This document shows positions 1 through 8,735 of a stretch of 64,000 nt of DNA, one piece after another. Position 1 is the first letter of the stretch; the number at the start of each line of letters is the position of its first letter. Under the pieces are notes generated by a model that worked only from the letters and a program-made list of their open reading frames with translations, was not told where the DNA came from and searched no databases. The position numbers and the translations under genes were made by a program. This DNA is from Perlucidibaca wandonensis (GTDB lineage Bacteria; Pseudomonadota; Gammaproteobacteria; Pseudomonadales; Moraxellaceae): positions 744,001 to 808,000 of the forward strand of contig NZ_JBHTIT010000001.1 of the NCBI RefSeq assembly GCF_042677145.1, given 5' to 3'.

Positions 1-1737
1 AATGCGGCATTGCTCTATCGCATTTTCTCTGTGGTGACTAAGCCATTAGATCGTGCACGCAAGCAGATGGTCGAGATCACCAACGGCAATATGTCGTTGC
101 TGGTACACACCGATCGTCATGATGAAGTCGGCGCGATGACCGACGCCTTCAAATCGATGTTTATCAAATTGCGTTATGACATGGCTGATACGCGTCGTGC
201 TGCAGACGAAGCGCAGCGCATGGGCTTCGCGCTGGCTAGTGTGAACGCACCGGTCACTGTGTCGAACGAAGAAAACAATCTGATTTACATGAATAACTCG
301 GCGCGCCGTTTGTTTGAGGACGTTCTGGGCAGCGGTCAGGCTGTCGATAAACTGATGGGAAAACCTATTACTGAGTCACTCGATGACCCAGATTTGAAGT
401 GTATTACAGCCGGTAAACTAGATGTGCCAAAGGCAGCCGATGGCATGGTCATTGGGCGCAATATCCGCTTAAGCACACGCCCGGTAGTTCATACTGATGG
501 CACATATCTAGGTCGCGTATGTCAGTGGAATGATCGTACTTCAGAGGTTCGTTCAGAGCAGCAGATCTCGCATATGGTTGAATCAGCTGCCATGGGTGAT
601 TTTACGCAGCGCATTGATACAAAAGGTAAAGATGGCTTTTTCTTAGCATTGGCAAACAATCTAAATCAGCTAATCGACGCTACCGGCCAAAGTTTGGAGG
701 ATGTTGTTCGTGTCTTGAATGCGCTAGCCAAAGGCGACTTAACGCAAACGATAGAGCGCGAATATCAAGGCACGTTTGCTCAGATGAAATCTGATGCAAA
801 TACTACCGTGACACAGCTGAAAGACATCATCACGACAATCACAGAAGCGACCGATGCAATTAACGGTGCAGCCAAAGAAATTGCGGCCGGTAACGCCGAC
901 TTGTCACGCCGCACCGAGTCGCAAGCCGCAAGCTTGGAGCAAACAGCATCTAGCACCGAGCAGCTGACTAACACGGTGCGTAATAATGCCGATAACGCCA
1001 CGCAAGCTAGCCAGTTAGCACGCACTTCCTCGGAAGTCGCCGATCGCGGTGGTCGTGTTGTTAGCGAAGTGGTCACAACCATGGGCGCCATTGCTGAGTC
1101 TTCTAGCAAAATTGCTGAAATCATTAACGTCATTGATGGCATCGCTTTCCAGACCAACATCTTGGCGCTAAACGCCGCTGTAGAAGCGGCGCGTGCCGGT
1201 GAGCAGGGCCGTGGCTTTGCGGTGGTGGCAGGTGAGGTGCGTAACTTGGCGCAGCGTAGTGCCTCGGCCGCAAAAGAGATCAAAGAGTTGATTTCTGAGT
1301 CGGTAGCGAAAGTATCGAATGGTTACAAGCTAGTGGAAACTGCTGGTCAAACCATGCAGGAAATCGTCAGTTCGACGCAGCAAGTGGCATCGATCATGAA
1401 CGATATTTCGGCGGCATCGGAAGAGCAGCGCACCGGCATCATGCAGCTTAATAGCGCCATCACCACGATGGACGAAACCACGCAGCAAAACGCCGCACTG
1501 GTGGAAGAAGCTGCTGCCGCTGCGCAATCGCTTGAAGACCAATCCACCAACCTGACTGAGGCAGTGGGCGTGTTCCGCATCGATGGCCGTGAACGCTCAG
1601 GCTTCGGTTCACGCAAAGTAGAGCGTCTGCCATTCCGCACGGTTGGCAAAGCACCAGCCTTCAAGTCATCGCCAAAGCCTAAAGCAGTGGGTGGCTCAGC
1701 CGCTGCACGCCTCGATGATGAGTGGGAAGAGTTCTAA
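1..1737 (+). CDS. Methyl-accepting chemotaxis protein, 5' end outside the window
   Basis: Chemoreceptor that feeds CheA/CheW signalling arrays. The reading frame is open from base 1, so the periplasmic sensor and first membrane helix are missing; 578 residues are visible. Counting from the TTG codon at base 10: a HAMP linker at about 10-60, a PAS-like domain at about 70-180, further HAMP-like helices at about 185-270, and the long signalling coiled coil from about 275 to 520. The highly conserved hairpin tip lies at 377-412 (contains QTNILALNAAVEAARAG). The protein ends in EWEEF, matching the xWxxF pentapeptide that tethers CheR and CheB in E. coli Tar/Tsr. CheR, CheD and CheB follow directly. 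Ligand unknown; a redox or energy role via the PAS domain is only possible. Confidence 0.93.
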   Translation, partial: NAALLYRIFSVVTKPLDRARKQMVEITNGNMSLLVHTDRHDEVGAMTDAFKSMFIKLRYDMADTRRAADEAQRMGFALASVNAPVTVSNEENNLIYMNNSARRLFEDVLGSGQAVDKLMGKPITESLDDPDLKCITAGKLDVPKAADGMVIGRNIRLSTRPVVHTDGTYLGRVCQWNDRTSEVRSEQQISHMVESAAMGDFTQRIDTKGKDGFFLALANNLNQLIDATGQSLEDVVRVLNALAKGDLTQTIEREYQGTFAQMKSDANTTVTQLKDIITTITEATDAINGAAKEIAAGNADLSRRTESQAASLEQTASSTEQLTNTVRNNADNATQASQLARTSSEVADRGGRVVSEVVTTMGAIAESSSKIAEIINVIDGIAFQTNILALNAAVEAARAGEQGRGFAVVAGEVRNLAQRSASAAKEIKELISESVAKVSNGYKLVETAGQTMQEIVSSTQQVASIMNDISAASEEQRTGIMQLNSAITTMDETTQQNAALVEEAAAAAQSLEDQSTNLTEAVGVFRIDGRERSGFGSRKVERLPFRTVGKAPAFKSSPKPKAVGGSAAARLDDEWEEF

Positions 1738-1776
1738 GTAGTAGGGCATAACCCCGAAACGGGTCGTGAGTTCCGA

Positions 1777-1804
1777 CGCTGGCCACCATATTGGGTGGTC
1801 AGCG
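1777..1804 (+). other. Hairpin between chemoreceptor gene and cheR
   Basis: An 11-base-pair stem (1777-1787 with 1794-1804, one G-U pair) encloses a six-base loop and ends four bases before the cheR ribosome binding site at 1809-1814. No run of T follows, so it is not a standard terminator. It might protect the upstream mRNA end or tune cheR translation; that is inference. Confidence 0.45.
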
Positions 1805-1823
1805 CAACAAGGAGATGCGGGTC

Positions 1824-2690
1824 GTGAAAGCAAATAATGAGCGCGTAGTCACCATTGATGGAAAAGAGGCTGGATTTGCCTTTAATCAAGGTGACTTTCG
1901 GCAAGTTAAAAAACTGATTTATGACCATGCTGGCATCAACTTAGCCGATACCAAACAAGACATGGTGTATTCGCGAATCATTCGCCGTTTGCGCGCAACG
2001 GGCACGCAAACCTTTAGTGAATATTTACAACTAGTGGAAAAAAATCCGGAAGAGTGGGAGGCCTTTGTTAACAGCCTAACCACCAACTTAACGGCGTTTT
2101 TCCGTGAGGATTATCACTTTCCCATCCTTGAGTCCTTGATGCGCTCGCACACAGACAAAAGCCGGCCATTTCGCATTTGGTGCAGCGCTGCGTCTACAGG
2201 CGAGGAGCCTTACTCTTTGGCGATGACGGCCTTAGAGGTTTTCGGCAAAAATCCGCCAGTGGAAATTATCTCAACCGATATCGACACCAGTGTATTGGTG
2301 AAAGCAGACACTGGCGTGTATCGCGCCGATCGTATTGAGAAGCTAGATCCTAAATATTTGCGCTACTTTATGCGTGGCAAAGGCAGTAATGAAGGCATGG
2401 TGCGTGTGCGCCCCGAAGTGCGCGATTTAGTGACTTTTAAGCAGCTCAACTTGCTCGATAATCAATGGCCTATCCAGGGTGTTTTCGACGCACTTTTTTG
2501 CCGTAATGTACTGATCTATTTCGATAAAGATACGCAGCGCAAAGTATTAGAGAAGTTCACTCCATATATGAATGCTAACGCTCAGTTATTTGTTGGGCAT
2601 TCTGAGTCCTTGCTACATTTAAACGATCTTTTCCGCTTACGTGGCAAGACAGTATACGAGCGCCAGCTATCGCGCTCGTCGGCTGGGTGA
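1824..2690 (+). CDS. cheR: Chemotaxis protein methyltransferase CheR
   Basis: Transfers methyl groups from S-adenosylmethionine to glutamates of chemoreceptors during adaptation. The 288-residue protein has the N-terminal helical CheR domain and the SAM-binding domain with the CSAASTGEEPYSLAM motif and the FDALFCRNVLIYFD segment. I chose the GTG start at 1824 because AAGGAG lies nine bases upstream (1809-1814); the in-frame ATG at 1815 abuts that site and the ATG at 1791 lies before it. The beta-subdomain segment RGKGSNEGMVRVRPEVR resembles E. coli CheR, which docks on a receptor pentapeptide; the preceding receptor carries such a tail. Transcribed with the receptor, cheD and cheB. Confidence 0.95.
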   Translation: MKANNERVVTIDGKEAGFAFNQGDFRQVKKLIYDHAGINLADTKQDMVYSRIIRRLRATGTQTFSEYLQLVEKNPEEWEAFVNSLTTNLTAFFREDYHFPILESLMRSHTDKSRPFRIWCSAASTGEEPYSLAMTALEVFGKNPPVEIISTDIDTSVLVKADTGVYRADRIEKLDPKYLRYFMRGKGSNEGMVRVRPEVRDLVTFKQLNLLDNQWPIQGVFDALFCRNVLIYFDKDTQRKVLEKFTPYMNANAQLFVGHSESLLHLNDLFRLRGKTVYERQLSRSSAG

Positions 2691-2696
2691 TTTGCC

Positions 2697-3302
2697 ATGG
2701 CCTCGCAGCGGCGCCGCCCGCGATATGACGCTGCAGTCGGTGAGGAGTTTCTAGCAACCTCGAGATTTTTTGATCATCAGTTTAAGCGCGAGATCATCAA
2801 GATCATGCCGGGGCAATTTTTTGTCGCCAGTGGTGAGGTGATCATCGCCACCGTTTTAGGCTCTTGTGTGTCAGCAGTTATTTGGGATCCGGTTAGCCGT
2901 ATTGGTGGCATGAATCACTTTATGTTGGCTGCAAGCGCTGATGAAAATGGTGAAGAGGCTGATTGCATGCGCTATGGCCAATTTGCCATGGATACTTTGA
3001 TTGAGCGTGTGCTCGCTCATGGCGCGATGAAGCAGTCATTAGAAGCAAAAGTATTTGGCGGTGGACGAGTGCTACGTGGTTTTAATGCTAGCGATATTGG
3101 TGATGATAACGCCGCTTTTGTGCTGCAGTATTTAGAAGAGCGTGGCATTCCTATCAGGGCATGTAATCTCGGCGATGTTTACCCTCGGAAGTTGTATTTT
3201 TTCCCCGATAGCGGCCGCGTGATGATGCGAAAAATGAAAACCGACTACAACCCAAAAGTTGCTCGAATTGAGCAGGCGTATCGGGCCAATTTAAGACATT
3301 AA
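2697..3302 (+). CDS. cheD: Chemoreceptor glutamine deamidase CheD
   Basis: Deamidates glutamines of chemoreceptors to glutamates and so prepares methylation sites. The 201-residue protein carries the CheD core with the nucleophile Cys57 in LGSCVS and His74 in GGMNHFML, 17 residues apart as in the family, and the conserved KVFGGG segment. About 30 residues precede the core. The ATG lies six bases after the cheR stop with only a weak Shine-Dalgarno (GGGTGA), so translational coupling to cheR is likely. E. coli lacks CheD; the cheR-cheD-cheB order is common in Pseudomonas-like and other polar-flagellated bacteria. Confidence 0.94.
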   Translation: MASQRRRPRYDAAVGEEFLATSRFFDHQFKREIIKIMPGQFFVASGEVIIATVLGSCVSAVIWDPVSRIGGMNHFMLAASADENGEEADCMRYGQFAMDTLIERVLAHGAMKQSLEAKVFGGGRVLRGFNASDIGDDNAAFVLQYLEERGIPIRACNLGDVYPRKLYFFPDSGRVMMRKMKTDYNPKVARIEQAYRANLRH

Positions 3303-3312
3303 GGTATCGCAT

Positions 3313-4419
3313 ATGGCTTCCGCTAATATGGCTACATCTGCTTCGCTACAGCCTATTCGTGTCTTGGTCGTTGATGATTCATCGGCGATGCGTTTGTTAT
3401 TGTCGGAAATCATTAATCGTCAGCCCGATATGCGAGTGATTGCGACCGCGCCAGAAACAGCCACTGCGCGCCAGCTAATTCGTGAGTTACAGCCCGATGT
3501 CGTGACGCTCGATGTGGAAATGCCGGGCATGGATGGCATTAGTTTTCTAGAGCGTCTCATGCGCTTAAATCCATTGCCGGTGTTGATGATTTCGAGTGCT
3601 GGCGATGTCGACTCTGATCTGGCTTTGCATGCGCTAGATTTGGGTGCGATGGATTTCATCAGCAAGCGTCAGCTCAAAGGCCGTGCCGATCTAAACCAAA
3701 TGGCGACAGAAATTACGCAGAAAATTCGCCAAGCAGCGGAAGCCGGGCATCAATTCAAGCGGATTGAACCAACGCTTTCAAGCGCGAGACCAACTGTTGA
3801 TCCAAAGCGAAAATACCCGCTTAACCACATCATTTGCCTTGGTGCTTCCACAGGTGGCACCGAAGCGATCAAACGCTTTGTTATGGGCTTACCCATCAAC
3901 ACGCCTCCAGTTTTGATTGTTCAGCACATGCCTGAGGGTTTTACTCAGCGTTTTGCCACGCGCTTAAATAATGAATGTGAAGTGCATATCAAAGAGGCCG
4001 CAGCGGGCGATGTGATACGCCCCGGCTGTGTTTATATAGCACCGGGGCATGCGCATATTTTGCTCGAGCGTGTGACCGGTGGTAGCTACAAAATCGTGCT
4101 TTCCGAAGGCCCTGAGGTAAATAGGCATCGGCCTTCGGTAGATGTTTTATTTGATAGTGCTGCCAAAGTTTTAGGGAAAAATGCGACCTCAGTGTTGCTC
4201 ACCGGCATGGGCCGCGATGGCGCGCAAGGCATGGCCGCAATGAAGGCTGCGGGCGCTTATTGTTTTGCCCAAGATGAGGGCAGCTCAGTTGTCTATGGCA
4301 TGCCACGAGCGGCATTTGAGCTAGGCGTTGTCGATGAGCAGGGCTCGCCAGAGCGTTTGACCGTGCGCGTGCTAGATCGCCTAGTGGCGCTGGCTGAGGC
4401 GCAAGGGTCAAAAGCCTGA
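3313..4419 (+). CDS. cheB: Chemotaxis response regulator methylesterase CheB
   Basis: Removes methyl groups from chemoreceptors after phosphorylation by CheA. The 368-residue protein has an N-terminal receiver domain (acidic pair Asp21-Asp22, phosphoacceptor Asp67, Lys118), a linker of about 40 residues, and the C-terminal esterase domain with the triad Ser179 (GASTGG), His205 (QHMPEGF) and Asp302 (GMGRDG). It closes the adaptation operon behind cheD. CheA, its kinase, is not in this window and must lie elsewhere. Confidence 0.96.
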   Translation: MASANMATSASLQPIRVLVVDDSSAMRLLLSEIINRQPDMRVIATAPETATARQLIRELQPDVVTLDVEMPGMDGISFLERLMRLNPLPVLMISSAGDVDSDLALHALDLGAMDFISKRQLKGRADLNQMATEITQKIRQAAEAGHQFKRIEPTLSSARPTVDPKRKYPLNHIICLGASTGGTEAIKRFVMGLPINTPPVLIVQHMPEGFTQRFATRLNNECEVHIKEAAAGDVIRPGCVYIAPGHAHILLERVTGGSYKIVLSEGPEVNRHRPSVDVLFDSAAKVLGKNATSVLLTGMGRDGAQGMAAMKAAGAYCFAQDEGSSVVYGMPRAAFELGVVDEQGSPERLTVRVLDRLVALAEAQGSKA

Positions 4420-4504
4420 CGTTATTGCTTTGCCAATTATTTGACGTCGCTATTATCTGCTGAGATATATCCATAAGTACTTGAAATAAATGATTTAAGT
4501 AACA

Positions 4505-4520
4505 TGGCACAGCATTTGCT
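4505..4520 (+). promoter_or_regulatory. Sigma-54 promoter for the fliL operon
   Basis: TGGCACAGCATTTGCT fits the -24/-12 consensus, with ten bases between the GG and GC pairs. It lies 51 bases before fliL in a 152-base gap and has the same form as the sites before flgB and fliE. Confidence 0.88.
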
Positions 4521-4571
4521 TATTCACTAGTATTCGCGCCCCCAAGGCGAGCACTCAGTAGGAATTGGCAA

Positions 4572-5030
4572 ATGAAAAAAATGGTCATGATAGGTGTAGG
4601 CGTCGCAGTACTACTGGCGGCTGCCATTGGCGGCACTTTATTCGTCACCGGTGCTTTTGGTGGCCACACAGCAGCCAGCGCAACGGAAGCTGCACCCGCC
4701 CCTGTGAAAGCCACTGCTGCCTACCTACCGATGGATCCTGCCTTTACCGTCAACATCGAAGACGGTTTCGCGACACGCTTTCTGCAAGTTGAAATTAATC
4801 TGATGTATCGCGACTCATCGGTAGTCGATCGCGCCACCAAAGCTATGCCACATATTCGCAATGACGTGCTGCTGCTGCTGAGTGCACAAAATCGCGAGTC
4901 GATCGGTACGCCCGAAGGCCGTTTGGCTTTGCAAGCCGCCTTGCTAAATAAAATCAATGAAGTGCTAACTGCCGATACAGGCTCTGGCGGCATTGAAGCC
5001 GTCTATTTCACCAAACTTGTGGTGCAATAA
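4572..5030 (+). CDS. fliL: Flagellar basal body-associated protein FliL
   Basis: Single-pass inner-membrane protein that surrounds the stator units and supports motor torque. The 152-residue protein has a short cytoplasmic start, one membrane helix at about 4-26, a low-complexity periplasmic linker rich in Ala and Pro, then the FliL domain beginning near YLPMDPAFTVNIED. First gene of the operon behind the sigma-54 site. Start codon follows GGAATTGG; a second in-frame ATG occurs four codons later and cannot be excluded. Confidence 0.93.
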   Translation: MKKMVMIGVGVAVLLAAAIGGTLFVTGAFGGHTAASATEAAPAPVKATAAYLPMDPAFTVNIEDGFATRFLQVEINLMYRDSSVVDRATKAMPHIRNDVLLLLSAQNRESIGTPEGRLALQAALLNKINEVLTADTGSGGIEAVYFTKLVVQ

Positions 5031-5040
5031 GGAGCACATC

Positions 5041-6015
5041 ATGGGTGATATTCTGGAACAAGAAGAGCTTGATGCGCTAATCGGCGAGGGTGCCGAAGGA
5101 CTGATCACAGATAGCACTGACGATATTCGTGGCGGCGGCGAGAAGTACGATTTTGCTAGCCAAGAATATGCGGTGTCGCGGCTTATTCCAGCTTTGTCGC
5201 AAGTGCAGTCGAGCTTGGCTGAAGGCATTAAGCAGCAAATGCGCCAATGGGTGCCAAGCGTAGACAATATCCGCGCCGATCGTATTGCCGTAATGAAGTT
5301 TGCGGAGGTTATGCGCAGCACAGCCGCTCCAGCTTATATCGTTAGCATGCGTGCTGAGCCATTAGGCTCGCCGATTTACCTAGCCTTTGAAGCTGAGCTG
5401 GTGTTCACGCTAGTTGATCATTTTTATGGTGGTCGCGGCCGTTCGCAACATGTGCGTGCCCAGGATTTTTCGCCATCAGAATCGCGCTTTATGGAGCGAC
5501 TAACCGAAAGCTTGATTCCTGCGATAACAGCTGCTTGGCATACCGCTGTCGACATCAATCCAGTCATTGATGAGCACTACCACGATTTTCGTTTTGTCGA
5601 TGAACTACAGCAGTCCGACACATTAATGGTGACGCGCTTCACCGTGCAAATTGGCTCGCATGAAGCAGAGTTATTGTCGGTGGTGCCATGGGCCGCCATT
5701 GACCCAATTCGCGATAGTTTAGGCGGTGTTGTTCGAACCACTAGGCAGGAGCATGACGAGCAATGGCGCACGCGTTTGATGTCTGGCTTAGTTGAAAGCC
5801 AGCTGTCTTTAGTCGCCAAACTCGGTGATAGCAAAGTGAGCTTGAAGCGCGTTTGTAACTTACAGGTTGGCGATATTTTGCCTATCGATAATCCTTCGCA
5901 AGTCACGATTCAACTCGAAGGACAGCCTTTGATGACGGCAAGCTTTGGTACGCATCACGGCCAGCTGTCGGCCAAAATTAAACATATTTATCCGGCCATA
6001 CGCCGCCGCGATTAA
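5041..6015 (+). CDS. fliM: Flagellar motor switch protein FliM
   Basis: C-ring protein that binds phosphorylated CheY and passes the switch signal to FliG and FliN. The start at 5041 follows AAGGAG by six bases and gives 324 residues, as usual for the family. The CheY-binding peptide at the N-terminus is visible as EELDALI (residues 8-14), then the CheC-like middle domain and the C-terminal SpoA domain that pairs with FliN. Eleven bases after fliL. A CheY is implied but not encoded here. Confidence 0.96.
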   Translation: MGDILEQEELDALIGEGAEGLITDSTDDIRGGGEKYDFASQEYAVSRLIPALSQVQSSLAEGIKQQMRQWVPSVDNIRADRIAVMKFAEVMRSTAAPAYIVSMRAEPLGSPIYLAFEAELVFTLVDHFYGGRGRSQHVRAQDFSPSESRFMERLTESLIPAITAAWHTAVDINPVIDEHYHDFRFVDELQQSDTLMVTRFTVQIGSHEAELLSVVPWAAIDPIRDSLGGVVRTTRQEHDEQWRTRLMSGLVESQLSLVAKLGDSKVSLKRVCNLQVGDILPIDNPSQVTIQLEGQPLMTASFGTHHGQLSAKIKHIYPAIRRRD

Positions 6016-6040
6016 GCCTTTAACCAGTGGAGCTATAGCC

Positions 6041-6394
6041 ATGAGTGACAACGATTTCCAAGCAGACGATATTCAAGCCGCCGCCTTTGGTGAGCTACAA
6101 AGCCAGCCTGCAGCTGCTGCCAGCAGTGCGCCCAACGTTAATTTAGACATGATTTTAGATGTCAGTGTGACAGTGTCGATTGAGGTCGGTCGCGCTCGCA
6201 TGAGCATTAGTGATCTGCTCAAGCTCAGCCAAGGCGCGATTATTGAGCTTGACCGCATGGCAGGCGAGCCGCTCGATGTATTAGTTAATGGCACGCTAGT
6301 TGCGCGTGGTGAAATTGTCGTTGTAAAAGACAAGTTCGGCATCATGCTGACTGAAGTCGTGAGCCCAGAAGAGCGCATACGCCGCCTTCACTAA
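6041..6394 (+). CDS. fliN: Flagellar motor switch protein FliN
   Basis: C-ring protein at the base of the rotor that also helps dock FliH and the export ATPase. The 117-residue protein has a variable acidic Ala-rich start of about 40 residues and a C-terminal SpoA domain (LDMILDVSVTVSIEVGR through FGIMLTEVV). The ATG at 6041 is preferred over upstream in-frame codons because the latter lie inside fliM. Confidence 0.95.
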   Translation: MSDNDFQADDIQAAAFGELQSQPAAAASSAPNVNLDMILDVSVTVSIEVGRARMSISDLLKLSQGAIIELDRMAGEPLDVLVNGTLVARGEIVVVKDKFGIMLTEVVSPEERIRRLH

Positions 6395-6414
6395 GCGTTT
6401 AATAAGGATTTTCT

Positions 6415-6882
6415 ATGATAGTGCGCCACTCGCTTTTTTATTCGCTCATTGGTGCATGGCTTGCCTTACCCTTGGTGGCGCAAGCGGCTCCAGCGGCTAA
6501 TTTGCCGAAAGATCCTTTATCGACGGGCAATCTGCTGTCGGTATTTCTGGGCCTAACCTTTGTGGTGGCGCTGCTATTAGGCGCGGCATGGATGATCCGT
6601 CGTTTTCAAAAAATCCAAGCCCCGCGCGAAGGTGCTTTGCAGGTCACGGCGCAACTATCATTAGGCTTAAAAGAGCGTGTGATTTTACTCAGAGTCGGCG
6701 ATGAAAACGTGCTGATTGGTTGCACGCCAGGTAGCATCCGCCCGCTACACACATGGCAGGGGCCGAGCCCAGTGCAGGGTAGTGAGGGCGACTCATCGCT
6801 GCCAACATCTCCTGACTTTATGACGCATTTACGCAGCGTTTTGGCTACTCAAGGCCTGCGCCGTCCTGGAGCATCGTCATGA
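6415..6882 (+). CDS. fliO: Flagellar biosynthetic protein FliO
   Basis: Membrane chaperone that helps assemble the FliP pore of the flagellar export gate. 155 residues: a signal-like hydrophobic start (to about residue 25, ending AQAAPAA), one membrane helix at about 40-62, then a cytoplasmic domain with the FliO pattern LGLKERVILLRVGDENVLIG. Its stop overlaps the fliP start (ATGA), so the two are probably translationally coupled. Confidence 0.9.
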   Translation: MIVRHSLFYSLIGAWLALPLVAQAAPAANLPKDPLSTGNLLSVFLGLTFVVALLLGAAWMIRRFQKIQAPREGALQVTAQLSLGLKERVILLRVGDENVLIGCTPGSIRPLHTWQGPSPVQGSEGDSSLPTSPDFMTHLRSVLATQGLRRPGASS

Positions 6883-7658
6883 GCTTGCGGCGCTTTTTGT
6901 CGCCTTCGGTGCTGACTAAGAAAAACCAAATTTTCACAGCGCTATTGATGCTACTGCCTTCGCTTGCGATGGCCGCGCCGACTGGCATTCCAGGCGTTAG
7001 CACATCAAGCGCTGGCGATTATTCGGTGTCGCTACAACTACTAGCGATCATGACTGCGCTAACGTTGCTGCCGGCTATTTTGCTGGGCATGACCGCGTTC
7101 ACACGCATCATCATTGTTCTCGGTATTTTGCGCCAAGCCTTGGGCACGGGGCAGGCGCCATCAAACCAAGTGCTGCTTAGCGCAGCTTTGTTTTTGACGC
7201 TGTTTATCATGAGCCCAGTACTGAATCAGGCGTATACCGAAGCGGTTGTGCCCTATATGAATGATGAGCTGACCTTTGTGCCAGCGGTCGAAAAGGGCTT
7301 TGTGCCATTTCGCAGTTTTATGCTGAAGCAGACTCGCGAAGATGACATCGCGATGTTCGCTGAAATCGCCGGTGTTGGCCCGATGGCAAGTCCTGATGAT
7401 GTGCCATTTACCATTCTCATGGCCTCGTTTCTCACCAGCGAGTTGAAAACGGCGTTTCAAATTGGCTTTCTATTATTCATTCCCTTCGTGGTTATTGACC
7501 TTGTGGTTGCCAGCGTCTTGATGTCTATGGGCATGATGATGTTGTCGCCGATGATGATTTCGCTGCCATTCAAAATTATGCTGTTTGTACTGGTCGATGG
7601 CTGGAGTCTGATCATGGGCTCGCTGGCGGCAAGCTTCCATATGGGAGCCACGCCATGA
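6879..7658 (+). CDS. fliP: Flagellar export gate protein FliP
   Basis: Core subunit of the FliP5-FliQ4-FliR1 export gate in the inner membrane. The 259-residue protein starts with a cleavable signal peptide (ending SLAMAAPTG, near residue 33-35) and has four membrane segments with the family signatures TRIIIVLGILRQALGTGQAP and the C-terminal LPFKIMLFVLVDGW. Overlaps fliO and fliQ by four bases each. Confidence 0.97.
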   Translation: MSLRRFLSPSVLTKKNQIFTALLMLLPSLAMAAPTGIPGVSTSSAGDYSVSLQLLAIMTALTLLPAILLGMTAFTRIIIVLGILRQALGTGQAPSNQVLLSAALFLTLFIMSPVLNQAYTEAVVPYMNDELTFVPAVEKGFVPFRSFMLKQTREDDIAMFAEIAGVGPMASPDDVPFTILMASFLTSELKTAFQIGFLLFIPFVVIDLVVASVLMSMGMMMLSPMMISLPFKIMLFVLVDGWSLIMGSLAASFHMGATP

Positions 7659-7924
7659 CGCCAGATACCGTCATTGAGATCGGCCGACAAGCCATTATGG
7701 TGACGGTGTTGTTGGCAGCTCCATTACTGTTGGCTGCGCTGGCAGCAGGTTTGATTATCGGTATGTTTCAGGCCGCAACGCAGATTCAGGACATGACGCT
7801 AAGCTTTATTCCCAAGCTCATTGTCTTGATTGTGGTGCTTGGCCTTACTGGGCCTTGGATGCTACGAACGCTGGTTGATTACACGCGCGAATTGATTCAA
7901 ATGATCCCTGACTTAGTGGGCTAG
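7655..7924 (+). CDS. fliQ: Flagellar export gate protein FliQ
   Basis: Small export-gate subunit, 89 residues with two membrane helices separated by the conserved GLIIGMFQAATQIQDMTLSF loop. Start overlaps the fliP stop (ATGA). Family length and order are fully typical. Confidence 0.97.
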   Translation: MTPDTVIEIGRQAIMVTVLLAAPLLLAALAAGLIIGMFQAATQIQDMTLSFIPKLIVLIVVLGLTGPWMLRTLVDYTRELIQMIPDLVG

Positions 7925-7928
7925 GGTG

Positions 7929-8735
7929 ATGAATTTCGCCGTCAATGAAGCGCAACTTCTGAGCTGGCTGGCAGCCTTTTGGCTGCCTTTTTGCCGCATC
8001 AGTGGCGCTATTTTGTCGGCACCGCTATTCAGCGGAAAAGGCGTGCCTGGACAGTTTCGCATCTTCATTGCCGTTGTTTTAAGCGCGCTGATCGCTCCCA
8101 TGGTGTTGACGCAGGCGGGCACTCCCGTAAACGACTTTAATCCCTTCTCTGCTAGCGGCATATTAATGGCTGCCAATGAGCTGCTAATTGGCATTTGCCT
8201 CGGTTTTTTAGTTCAGCTCACCTTTGAGGCCGTCATGCTCGCCGGCTCTTTAATTGCTACCGGCATGGGTCTAGGTTTCGCAACATTGATCGATCAGCAG
8301 CAAGGCACGCCAGTGCCGGTGTTGGGGCAGTTTTTGATGCTGATTACGCTGCTGCTGTTTATGGCATTAGATGGCCATTTGGCCTTTCTTGAGCTCTTGA
8401 TGAAAAGCTTTATTAGCTGGCCTCCGGGCACATTATCAATCACGCCAGATGCAGCTCAGCAATTGTTAAAAGGCATTAGCAGCATGTTCGGCGCGGCCAT
8501 GCGTATTGCCATGCCGGCCGTGTTGGCCCTGCTCGTCGTGCAAATCGCCATGGGTGTGATCAGTCGCTCATCACCTTCGATGAACTTATTTGCCGTCGGT
8601 TTTCCGCTCACCATGATGGTCGGCTTTATTGTCGTTTGGCAGGTTTTACCTTCGATAGCGCCAGCGCTTGAAGGCCTTTTAAACGCCGCTCTGGCACAGG
8701 GTGGCGTATTAATGGAGGCCGCCAATGTCCGGTGA
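7929..8735 (+). CDS. fliR: Flagellar export gate protein FliR
   Basis: Export-gate subunit that completes the FliPQR helical assembly and contacts FlhB. 268 residues with about six hydrophobic segments; PFCRISGAILSAPLFSGKG near the start and LIDQQQGTPVPVLGQF are FliR hallmarks. The ATG at 7929 is chosen; a GTG one codon earlier is equally in frame and Shine-Dalgarno evidence does not separate them. The 3' end overlaps flhB by 11 bases. Confidence 0.96.
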   Translation: MNFAVNEAQLLSWLAAFWLPFCRISGAILSAPLFSGKGVPGQFRIFIAVVLSALIAPMVLTQAGTPVNDFNPFSASGILMAANELLIGICLGFLVQLTFEAVMLAGSLIATGMGLGFATLIDQQQGTPVPVLGQFLMLITLLLFMALDGHLAFLELLMKSFISWPPGTLSITPDAAQQLLKGISSMFGAAMRIAMPAVLALLVVQIAMGVISRSSPSMNLFAVGFPLTMMVGFIVVWQVLPSIAPALEGLLNAALAQGGVLMEAANVR

